The notes below the pieces were generated by a model. That model was not told where the DNA came from, ran no database searches, and was given only the letters and a program-made list of their open reading frames with translations. Positions 34,778-42,429 of a DNA stretch of 64,000 bases are shown one piece after another. Source of the DNA: Phaeodactylibacter sp. (lineage in GTDB: Bacteria; Bacteroidota; Bacteroidia; Chitinophagales; Saprospiraceae); contig NZ_JALEGS010000011.1 of assembly GCF_022763345.1 (NCBI RefSeq), forward strand, positions 44,712 to 108,711, in the 5' to 3' direction. The translations under genes were made by a program, and so were the position numbers. The stretch's first letter is position 1, and each line of letters starts with the position of its first letter.

Positions 34778-34937
34778 AGCGCCTATTACTTTTGGGGAAC
34801 GGCCGTGTGCAAAGACCGCTCAAGGTTAATGTCGACAGGTTACTACAGCTCTGCGCCAACAGGCAGCAGAGCACAAAAGGCGTCATTCATGATTGTGCTT
34901 GTAAGGCATCAGGGTTGGGGGGCAAAAAACTTTTCTA

Positions 34938-35008
34938 TAATAAAACTTAACCGCATCGAATGCAAGGAATATACCAATTTTTCTATCTAATTCCTGCATT
35001 CGATGCGG
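34938..35008 (-). terminator. long-stem terminator after the E2 gene
   Basis: Arms at 34951-34970 and 34990-35008 form a 19-bp stem with one bulged base (arm begins CCGCATCGAATGCA). On the minus strand the stem is followed by TTAAGTTTTATTAT. It starts 12 bp after the E2 stop codon. The stem is unusually long for a terminator. Confidence 0.7.
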
Positions 35009-35020
35009 AAACAATGGTTT

Positions 35021-36385
35021 TTAAATGGTTTGAGTATCATCGAACTGCTCCATGTAATCCCCTACCCGGCGCAGGAAAGAGCCACCCAGGAAGCCATCTA
35101 CCACGCGGTGGTCGTAGGAGAGGGAAAGGAACATCATGTGGCGCACAGCAATCAGGTCACCATATTCTGTTTCCACTACTGCAGGCTTTTTGCGGATCGC
35201 ACCTACTGCCAGAATGGCCACCTGCGGCTGATTGATGATAGGTGTACCCATTACGTTGCCAAAGGTGCCGACATTGGTCAGAGTAAACGTTCCGCCCTGT
35301 ATCTCATCCGCCCCCAGCTTATTGGCCCGGGCGCGAGCTGCCAACCCGTTAACCTGCTTGGTCAGCCCCATCAAATTGAGGTGGTCTGCATTTTTAATGA
35401 CAGGCACGATCAGATTGCCCGAAGGCAGTGCCGTCGCCATACCAATATTGACGTTCTTTTTACGTACAATCGTATTGCCGTCCACCGACACATTGACCAT
35501 CGGGAAGTCTCGGATCGCTTTGGCTACCGCCTCCATGAAAATCGGCGTGAAGGTAATTTTCTCACCGTGCTTTTCCTGAAACTGTTTTTTCACTTTGTTG
35601 CGCCAGTTGACAATCTTCGTCACATCCACCTCCACAAATGAGGTGACGTGCGGTGAAGTCTTCTTGGAATTCACCATATGGTCTGCAATAATGCGGCGCA
35701 TACGGTCCATTTCAATAATTTCGACATTATCGGATGCCGATACCGGGGCGCTGCCGGAAGCAGATTGAGCAGCCGGTGCTTTTGGCGGTTTTGGCGCAGC
35801 GGTTTCCTGTACAGGAGCCTTGGTTTCAGGGGCGGACACAGACTGGCTTTTGCGGTTTTCCACGTAAGCCAGGATGTCTTTTTTGGTCACCCTGCCCTGT
35901 AAGCCGGAACCTGAGATCTGCTCCAGCTCAGCCATGCTGATATTCTCTTTTTCCGCAATGGTGCGTACTAAAGGAGAGTAAAAACGGCTGCTGCTGTCTG
36001 TGCGCTCTACAGGCGCATCAGCGGAAGCCATAACAGGCGCTGGCTGAGGCGCTGGCTTATTGATACCATTGCTGCTCGTCTTTTCGGCAGGCGCCTCGGC
36101 TGTCTCTTTGACGCTTGGGCTGGCTTGCGGAGTAGCTTCCTCTCCATCCGTACCAATGATCGCAATAACTTTACCAATCTCCACCGTCTCGTCCTCCTGA
36201 AAGCGAATCTCCTGAATTACTCCGTCTACTGGAGAAGGCACTTCGGAATCTACTTTATCTGTGGCAATTTCAAGAATGGTTTCATCCTCCTCAACGGAGT
36301 CTCCCACCTGTTTAACCCATTTGAGGATGGTTGCCTCCATGATGCTTTCCCCCATTTTGGGCATAATCAGTTCGACTTGAGCCAT
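35021..36385 (-). CDS. 2-oxo acid dehydrogenase E2 (dihydrolipoamide acyltransferase)
   Basis: The 454-residue protein is the acyltransferase core of a 2-oxo acid dehydrogenase complex. It has a lipoyl domain (1-78, lipoyl lysine in EIATDKVDSEV), a Pro/Ala linker and a peripheral-subunit-binding domain (about 135-172, SPLVRTIAEKENISMAELEQ). The catalytic domain runs from about 220 with YDHRVVDG near the end. The E1 and E3 partners are not in the window, so I cannot say whether the substrate is pyruvate, 2-oxoglutarate or branched-chain acids. It has its own strong promoter and terminator, so it appears to be monocistronic. Confidence 0.93.
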   Translation of the reverse strand: MAQVELIMPKMGESIMEATILKWVKQVGDSVEEDETILEIATDKVDSEVPSPVDGVIQEIRFQEDETVEIGKVIAIIGTDGEEATPQASPSVKETAEAPAEKTSSNGINKPAPQPAPVMASADAPVERTDSSSRFYSPLVRTIAEKENISMAELEQISGSGLQGRVTKKDILAYVENRKSQSVSAPETKAPVQETAAPKPPKAPAAQSASGSAPVSASDNVEIIEMDRMRRIIADHMVNSKKTSPHVTSFVEVDVTKIVNWRNKVKKQFQEKHGEKITFTPIFMEAVAKAIRDFPMVNVSVDGNTIVRKKNVNIGMATALPSGNLIVPVIKNADHLNLMGLTKQVNGLAARARANKLGADEIQGGTFTLTNVGTFGNVMGTPIINQPQVAILAVGAIRKKPAVVETEYGDLIAVRHMMFLSLSYDHRVVDGFLGGSFLRRVGDYMEQFDDTQTI

Positions 36386-36450
36386 AATTCTTTCTTTCGT
36401 TGTGTATTTGGTTCTATTTGGCCGGTCTTTGCCTGTGCCTTTTCAGACCG

Positions 36451-36482
36451 CAAAATTAGCCGTTTTGCATGTGTAAAACAAA
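36451..36482 (-). promoter_or_regulatory. promoter of the E2 gene
   Basis: The minus strand reads TTTG (36482-36479), 20 bp, TAATTTTG (36458-36451): a full match to the Bacteroidota promoter consensus. The expected leader is about 60 nt. Confidence 0.72.
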
Positions 36483-36523
36483 TAAAGCGCCGCATTCCGG
36501 AAGCCCGCGGCCTGTACCGTAGT

Positions 36524-37789
36524 TTAAGCGTCGGTCAATATGGCGGGATAATGTTTTTTCAGGAACCGGCGAATGAAATTCAGCGCATGCGCACCGGTGT
36601 ATTCAATATTTTTCTCCCGGTCTTTTCCTGCCTTAAGCAGGTAAGCCTCTGTCACATTGTGGTCGCCCACAGCAAGCCAGATGGTCCCCACCGGCTTTTC
36701 CGGCGTACCGCCGCCCGGGCCGGCAATTCCGGAAACGGCAACGGCAATATCGCCTCCGAAGTGCTGCAGGGTGCCTGCTACCATTTCTCGGACGGTGGCT
36801 TCGCTTACGGCACCCTCCGTTTCTAATGTAGCAGCACGCACGCCCAGCTTTTCCTGCTTGAGTGTATTGCTGTACGCTACGATACCGCCCAGAAAGTAAG
36901 CAGAGGAACCAGGAATACTGGTAATCAGGTGCGAGAGGTATCCGCCGGTGCAGCTTTCAGCCGTACTGAGCCATAAGCCGCGTGCTTTAAGCATTTGCCC
37001 GACTACAGCCTCCAGGCGGTCTTCCTCTTCTCCAAAGAGCAGATCCTCCACCCGTTCTTTGAAACGGTTGGTCCACTGCTCGAGTTCGTCCAGGAAGCTG
37101 TCAGACTGGCTCCCCCGGCTGCTGAGCCGCAACCGCACTCTTCCTAAATTCGGCAAATAGGCCAACTTGATATGGGACGGAAGGGCACTTTCAAGATCAG
37201 CAACTCGCTCGGCAATGCGGGATTCGCCTTCTCCGGCCGTAAGTAAAGTACGGTGGGCAATCCGTTCCAGCGGATACCGCTCCTTAAGGCGGGGCAAGAC
37301 CTCGCCCTGCATAAGTGCTTTCATCTCGTAGGGCACGCCTGGCATAGAGACCACCACCTTGGTTTCCACCTCAAACCACATCCCCGGTGCCGTGCCCATA
37401 GGGTTGGTAAGCAGTGTAGCGTTATCGGGCATGTAAGACTGCAGCCGGTGGGCTTCCGTAGGCTGACGCCCCAGCTGTTTAAAAAATCGCTCGATCCGCT
37501 GGTAGGTTGGTTCATGGAAAGCCAACTGCCCCCCGGTAAACTCGGCCAGGACTTTTTTGGTGATGTCGTCTTTGGTAGGCCCCAGGCCTCCGGTCATTAA
37601 AACGACATCTGCCGACCGCAGCCCTTGTTCCAAAGCCTGAATGATGCTGTCGGCCTCATCCGAAACGGTCATTATTCCCGTAATGTGGGCTCCATTAAGA
37701 TTGAGCTGCTGACCCATCCAGGCAGAATTGGTATCCACGATCTGCCCGATAAGGATCTCATCACCTATTGTGATCAGGTATACTTTCAT
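36524..37789 (-). CDS. cinA: CinA-like nicotinamide-nucleotide amidohydrolase
   Basis: The 421-residue protein has an N-terminal molybdopterin-binding-like (COG1058) domain, residues 1-170, with TIGDEILIGQIVDTN and TGGLGPTKDDITKK. A C-terminal amidohydrolase domain (about 260-415) follows with AESCTGGYLSHLITSIPGSS and AVSGIAGPGGGTPEKPVGT. It hydrolyses NMN to nicotinate mononucleotide in the pyridine nucleotide cycle and is linked to competence in some species. Full length. It shares direction with birA, 50 bp upstream. Confidence 0.95.
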   Translation of the reverse strand: MKVYLITIGDEILIGQIVDTNSAWMGQQLNLNGAHITGIMTVSDEADSIIQALEQGLRSADVVLMTGGLGPTKDDITKKVLAEFTGGQLAFHEPTYQRIERFFKQLGRQPTEAHRLQSYMPDNATLLTNPMGTAPGMWFEVETKVVVSMPGVPYEMKALMQGEVLPRLKERYPLERIAHRTLLTAGEGESRIAERVADLESALPSHIKLAYLPNLGRVRLRLSSRGSQSDSFLDELEQWTNRFKERVEDLLFGEEEDRLEAVVGQMLKARGLWLSTAESCTGGYLSHLITSIPGSSAYFLGGIVAYSNTLKQEKLGVRAATLETEGAVSEATVREMVAGTLQHFGGDIAVAVSGIAGPGGGTPEKPVGTIWLAVGDHNVTEAYLLKAGKDREKNIEYTGAHALNFIRRFLKKHYPAILTDA

Positions 37790-37839
37790 GAACTTTTTTT
37801 TCTGGAAAAGACCAGGAGGGGGCGATTTGTTGCGATAAA

Positions 37840-38616
37840 TCAGTAAATATCGGGCACCAAAGCGATTTCCTTGAGTGCAAAAGCCTGGAGCCGACCGTCT
37901 ATTCTCAAAAGTAAGCGACCGGCTTCATCCACTCCGGCAGCCTCTGCCTCGAACTCCCTGCCGTCAGGCAAACGATAAGTGCGCAGCTCCTGATACCCGG
38001 CCAGGTATTGGTAATAGTCGCGCCTGAGCCGGGCATCCTGTGCGGCTCTCAGCTGAAGGTAGCGCTGCTCAAGGGCCAGCAAATAAGAAGCCGCCACTTC
38101 GTCCAGGTCATGTGAAACGCCAGTATCCAGGTACAATGAAGTGGCAAATGGCAGCTCAGAAGGAAAAGCCGGTTGATTGATATTGACCCCGGTCCCGATG
38201 ATGCTATGCTGAACCTGCTGCCCGGCCAGCTGATTTTGAATGAGAATACCCGCCACTTTGCGCGGCCCCAAATAGACATCATTGGGCCACTTTACGCTTA
38301 CCTCCGATTTGGCGTAAGCCGACAGCGTATCGCGAAGTGCCAGCGCGGTAGCCATATTCAGCACAAATTGCTTACGGGCCAGTAAAAAACGAGGGTACAG
38401 AATGACACTCAGGGACAAGCTCTCCCCTTGCGGGCTCTCCCATTTGCTGCCAATTTGTCCACGCCCTGCCGTCTGCGTAGCTGCCGAAATGACCGTTCCT
38501 TCGGTTGGTTTGCTTTTTGCAAGGAGTTCCTGTGCGTAGCTGTTTGTGGAAGCAAGTGCCTCGAAGGCATGAACAACCTTTCCGATAAAAAGGGTGTTTT
38601 TGTTAGGCAAGAGCAA
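37840..38616 (-). CDS. birA: biotin-[acetyl-CoA-carboxylase] ligase
   Basis: The 258-residue enzyme attaches biotin to carboxylase carrier proteins via biotinyl-AMP. Motifs seen are STNSYAQEL, QTAGRGQIGSKWESPQG (adenylate-binding loop), VKWPNDVYLGPRKVAGIL and GTGVNIN. There is no N-terminal helix-turn-helix, so it is a monofunctional ligase that cannot act as a DNA-binding repressor. No ATG occurs near the N-terminus; TTG codons at 38616 or 38610 are the likely starts. It is divergent from rsfS, which also starts with TTG. Confidence 0.92.
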   Translation of the reverse strand: MLLPNKNTLFIGKVVHAFEALASTNSYAQELLAKSKPTEGTVISAATQTAGRGQIGSKWESPQGESLSLSVILYPRFLLARKQFVLNMATALALRDTLSAYAKSEVSVKWPNDVYLGPRKVAGILIQNQLAGQQVQHSIIGTGVNINQPAFPSELPFATSLYLDTGVSHDLDEVAASYLLALEQRYLQLRAAQDARLRRDYYQYLAGYQELRTYRLPDGREFEAEAAGVDEAGRLLLRIDGRLQAFALKEIALVPDIY

Positions 38617-38642
38617 ATTATTTGATAATTTTATTTGTTGTA

Positions 38643-38658
38643 AGCCCCAGATGGGGCT
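38643..38658. repeat. 16-bp palindrome between birA and rsfS
   Basis: AGCCCCA (38643-38649) and TGGGGCT (38652-38658) are separated by only two bases. It lies between two divergent genes and could be a protein-binding site or a leader hairpin. I find no clear TAnnTTTG box beside it. Confidence 0.5.
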
Positions 38659-38745
38659 ATTCCACCTCAGAACCTTATATATTGGGGCAAAACGACCAAA
38701 AGCGGATGCCTCCTTTTTTCATTGCAAAATTAACAAAATCTGAGT

Positions 38746-39132
38746 TTGAATTCACACACCAAAGTTCAACAACGCGAACTCACCACCGAGGCGCTGAACG
38801 AATTGATCATTGAAAGTATTCAGGACATCAAGGGCAAAAACATCATCAAGCTCGACATGCGCAAACTGGATGATGCCCCCACGGACTACTTCATCATTTG
38901 CGAAGGCGACTCCAACACCCAAGTAAAAGCCATTGCCGATCACATTCAGAAACGGCTCAAAAGAGAGGCAGACACTTTTGCCAGCCATGTCGAAGGCGAC
39001 CGAAATGCGCTTTGGGTTTGCATTGACTACTTTACGACTGTAGCACACGTATTTCACAAAGAGCGGCGCTCCTTTTACGAGCTGGAAAGCCTTTGGAGTG
39101 ACGCGCAGGTTACGGAATACAAGAGTTTATAG
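38746..39132 (+). CDS. rsfS: ribosome silencing factor RsfS
   Basis: The 128-residue RsfS/Iojap protein binds uL14 and blocks subunit joining during starvation. Motifs seen are IQDIKGKNIIKLDMR, DYFIICEGDSNTQVKAIADH and ALWVCIDYFTTVAHVFHKERRSFYELESLW. The start is TTG at 38746, immediately followed by the family-like N-terminus; there is no ATG before the conserved core. The rsfS-ftsH order is often seen in Bacteroidota. Confidence 0.94.
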   Translation: MNSHTKVQQRELTTEALNELIIESIQDIKGKNIIKLDMRKLDDAPTDYFIICEGDSNTQVKAIADHIQKRLKREADTFASHVEGDRNALWVCIDYFTTVAHVFHKERRSFYELESLWSDAQVTEYKSL

Positions 39133-39337
39133 TCTGCCCGGAACTCTTGGCCGAATTCTGGCAACGAAATATCGTAAAGAACGTTACTAGATAAATTCTC
39201 AGGGTATCCCCCAGAGCATTTGGCTTTGGTTACAGTCTCATGGAAATACCCTGATTTTGGGAAGCTACAGGACGGCAAGCATTACAATCAGATGGGACAG
39301 GGCACAGCCCTGCCTGATTCGATAAACGTATATTTTA

Positions 39338-41440
39338 ATGGAGAACAAGAATAATCAAGAAGATAAGAACAAGCCAACCGGGCCTAAATTCAACACTTAT
39401 TGGATTTATGGCATCATCGCGCTGTTCCTGCTGGCACTGAACTTCTACAGTATGTCAGAAGGGACTATGGAACAGGTGAGCCGGCAAAAACTCGGTGAAA
39501 TGATCACCGACCAGGATGTGGACAAACTGGTGGTGGTCAATCAAAAGCGGGGCTATATCTATATCAAGCGGCAGGCTTTGGAGCAAAAAACCGAGTTTTA
39601 CAAGGATGCCGAAAGCCGCTCCTCGCTAAGCGGGGAAAACTACCAATACTGGCTTGAGGTTGGCTCGGTGGAAGCCTTTGAAAATTGGTTGCGTATCACA
39701 CAGGAGCAGGCAGAGATTCCCGAATCAGAGTGGATTTATCCCACTTTTGAAACCCGGCAAAACTGGTTGACGCCATTGTTGGGCTGGGTGCTGCCGATCA
39801 TTATCGTGGTGGCGATTTGGGTTTTCATCATGCGCCGGGTGAGTGGCGGTGCCGGTGGGCCGGGTGCTCAGATTTTCAACATTGGCAAATCCAAGGCAAC
39901 CCTTTTCGATCAGAACAGCAAAGTCAATGTCACCTTTCAGGATGTTGCCGGGCTTGATGAAGCCAAAGAAGAGGTGATGGAGGTGGTTGACTTCCTGAAA
40001 AACCCTAAGAAATACACGGCCTTGGGTGGTAAAATCCCCAAAGGAGTTTTATTGGTTGGCCCTCCGGGTACCGGTAAGACGCTTCTGGCCAAAGCAGTAG
40101 CGGGTGAAGCGGGTGTACCTTTCTTCACGATCTCCGGTTCTGACTTCGTAGAGATGTTTGTGGGTGTCGGTGCCTCACGGGTACGCGACCTGTTTAAGCA
40201 GGCAAGGGAGAAAGCACCTTGTATCATCTTTATTGATGAGATCGATGCGATTGGCCGTGCCCGTGGAAAAGGTAATATGCAAGGAGGTAACGACGAACGG
40301 GAAAACACCCTCAACCAGCTGTTGGTGGAAATGGACGGTTTTAGCACCGATAAAGGTGTTATTCTAATGGCCGCTACCAACCGCCCGGACGTACTCGACA
40401 GCGCCCTCCTGCGCCCGGGACGTTTTGACCGCCAAATCGGCATTGACCGCCCGGACCTGAAGGGACGGATATCCATTTTTAAGGTGCACCTCCGCAATAT
40501 TAAGATTGGTGAAGGGGTCAACGCAGAAGCACTGGCAGAGATGACACCGGGCTTTGCAGGAGCAGATATTGCCAACATTTGCAACGAAGCCGCGCTCGTA
40601 GCTGCCCGCCGCAATAAGCAGGCGGTGGATATGGATGACTTCAACTTCGCACTGGACCGCATCATCGGTGGATTGGAGAAGAAGAACAAGCTCATCTCGC
40701 CCAACGAAAAGAAAATCATCGCTTATCACGAAGCCGGGCACGCCATCTGTGGGTGGTTCCTGCCACACGCTTCTCCGCTGGTGAAGGTAACAATCGTGCC
40801 ACGCGGCGTCGGTACTTTAGGTTATGCCCAATATCTTCCCAAGGAAGAGTACATCACGCGTACCGAGCAATTGCTGGACCGTATGTGCATGACCTTCGGA
40901 GGCCGGGCTGCGGAATCTATCGTGTTCGGCAAAATCTCTACCGGTGCACAGAATGACCTTGATCAGGTTACCAAGATGGCCTACAGCATGACAACCGTCT
41001 TCGGCATGAACGAGAAAGTCGGTCAGGTTTCTTTCTACGGTATGTCGCAGGACCAGTTCCAGCGACCTTATTCCGACAACACGGCCGCTCTCATCGACGA
41101 GGAGGTCAGAAAGCTGGTAGAGTCCCAGTATATCCGTGCGAAAGAACTGCTGACAGAACACCGGGAAGACCTTGAGAAGCTGGCGCAAATCCTGCTGGAC
41201 AAGGAAGTCCTCCTCAAGTCTGATGTAGAGCGTCTGCTGGGCAAGCGCCCGAGTGAAGCAGAAGATGATCCGGAAAGTGGCTTTGATGACCACATCGCCG
41301 GCCAGATGAAACCCGTCAAAAAAGACGAGCCTGAAGTTTCCGCTGATTTGCCTACCGAACCTCATAGTGCTAAGCAAAACGGCGAAGAAAACAAACAAGA
41401 CGAACCTCAGGAGGAAGAAACGCCAACCAAAAATGTATAG
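39338..41440 (+). CDS. ftsH: ATP-dependent zinc metalloprotease FtsH
   Basis: The 700-residue membrane protease degrades misfolded membrane proteins and regulators. Membrane helices are at about 22-40 and 145-165 with the intervening part outside the cytoplasm. The AAA module has Walker A GPPGTGKT, Walker [12 protein letters not shown] and the second region of homology [20 protein letters not shown]. The zinc site is HEAGH (about 467-471). The C-terminus carries an acidic, Glu/Asp/Lys-rich tail from about residue 640. A strong terminator follows 37 bp after the stop. Confidence 0.98.
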   Translation: MENKNNQEDKNKPTGPKFNTYWIYGIIALFLLALNFYSMSEGTMEQVSRQKLGEMITDQDVDKLVVVNQKRGYIYIKRQALEQKTEFYKDAESRSSLSGENYQYWLEVGSVEAFENWLRITQEQAEIPESEWIYPTFETRQNWLTPLLGWVLPIIIVVAIWVFIMRRVSGGAGGPGAQIFNIGKSKATLFDQNSKVNVTFQDVAGLDEAKEEVMEVVDFLKNPKKYTALGGKIPKGVLLVGPPGTGKTLLAKAVAGEAGVPFFTISGSDFVEMFVGVGASRVRDLFKQAREKAPCIIFIDEIDAIGRARGKGNMQGGNDERENTLNQLLVEMDGFSTDKGVILMAATNRPDVLDSALLRPGRFDRQIGIDRPDLKGRISIFKVHLRNIKIGEGVNAEALAEMTPGFAGADIANICNEAALVAARRNKQAVDMDDFNFALDRIIGGLEKKNKLISPNEKKIIAYHEAGHAICGWFLPHASPLVKVTIVPRGVGTLGYAQYLPKEEYITRTEQLLDRMCMTFGGRAAESIVFGKISTGAQNDLDQVTKMAYSMTTVFGMNEKVGQVSFYGMSQDQFQRPYSDNTAALIDEEVRKLVESQYIRAKELLTEHREDLEKLAQILLDKEVLLKSDVERLLGKRPSEAEDDPESGFDDHIAGQMKPVKKDEPEVSADLPTEPHSAKQNGEENKQDEPQEEETPTKNV

Positions 41441-41476
41441 CGCCTTGTAAGGCAGGAAGCATCTTCCTTCCTAACT

Positions 41477-41523
41477 GCAAAGCCCCGCTCGCTTCATTGG
41501 AAGCAGGTGGGGCTTTGCTTTTG
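41477..41523 (+). terminator. ftsH Rho-independent terminator
   Basis: GCAAAGCCCC (41477-41486) pairs with GGGGCTTTGC (41509-41518), followed by TTTT. Confidence 0.85.
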
Positions 41524-41753
41524 ACGCCCAATTAAATTTTATTTATTCATATGTTTTTTATTCCTGCTTATACTATTGGGTGTTAAGGCCACGTTAAGGA
41601 GCCAAATTTCTACATCCTCAAAAGCAATTGAGCCCCAAATGACCCAAGCACCTAACTTCTGAAGCCAATAATAACGAAGCCGGGCCGGAGAAATTGCCGC
41701 ACGCCCAAACAATTTATATTTTTTTTCATATAGAGAATTTTTTAGTTTAATAC

Positions 41754-41785
41754 TTTGCGAATGTGTCCAAAACCTGTTAACTTTG
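41754..41785 (+). promoter_or_regulatory. consensus promoter upstream of the first metalloprotease
   Basis: TTTG (41754-41757), a 20-bp spacer and TAACTTTG (41778-41785) match the Bacteroidota consensus completely. The predicted start of transcription, near 41790, gives a leader of roughly 640 nt before the ATG at 42430, or drives a separate RNA. Confidence 0.7.
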
Positions 41786-42213
41786 AATTATCCTAATCAG
41801 TTGTGGGGTAAACTCACATCATCCATCAAACCAAAGAGTGTTTCGGGAGCAATAATGCAAATTTATGCTCAATCCGGTAAGCTGTTCTGCTATGCTAAGA
41901 CAGCTTCTGAAAGAGCAGCTTGTCATTATTCCTTTTCACTTTTTCTGAGAACGACTTCAATACAAACTTACCTTGAGAAAACGCAAATAGTACGCCGTGG
42001 CCGTGATCTGCACGTTCCATGGGGTTATGCTATTGCGATCAAGCCATCATTTTTGACCTCAGTCAGCAGGATTGACCCCCTGCGCGAAAAGCAACTGTAC
42101 TGTCAAACTGAACCCGGCAGATCCATTGTATTCAAACCATAATCTTATGAAAAACAAAGCTGTGGGCAGGCTTCATGCTCTAGAGGCTTAGGCTTCTGAA
42201 GTGTACCCCGGCA

Positions 42214-42357
42214 CGAATCCGTATGCCTCATTTCATTGGCCTTAGGGCGGATAATACGGAGCTTTACGGATTCACACAGGTGCAAGCACACGTAGCAGTG
42301 CCATGCCCTGACTAATGATGCAAACACTCACCTGCTGACAATGAAAGCTTTGTCAGC
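42214..42357 (+). other. inverted repeats with mutually exclusive pairing in the leader
   Basis: GAATCCGTA (42214-42222) can pair with TACGGATTC (42264-42272). Its CCGTAT portion (42218-42223) can instead pair with ATACGG (42253-42258). A further hairpin, GCTGACAA/TTGTCAGC, lies at 42334-42357. This could be an attenuator-like leader, a small RNA, or chance. Confidence 0.3.
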
Positions 42358-42429
42358 AAACGGGAGTGGTGTGCCCCAACAACTGATTGAGAACAAGAAC
42401 CGATTGTTAACCAAAAACCGTTTTACACC

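Larger units (their letters stand above)
41441..42429. other. 989-bp non-coding interval with terminator, promoter and long leader
   Basis: It contains the ftsH terminator, a consensus promoter at 41754-41785 and about 640 bp of sequence before the next start codon. A frame at 41783-42142 exists but begins inside the promoter, has no recognisable domain and is unlikely to be real. Inverted repeats cluster at 42214-42357. Confidence 0.7.

Noticed and set aside
34805..34990. 61-codon plus-strand frame before the E2 terminator
   Set aside because: It runs through the arm of the inverted repeat that forms the terminator and has no protein-like features.
41783..42142. 119-codon plus-strand frame between ftsH and the first metalloprotease
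   Set aside because: Its TTG start lies inside an exact promoter -7 box, the translation shows no recognisable domain, and amino-acid usage looks like non-coding sequence.
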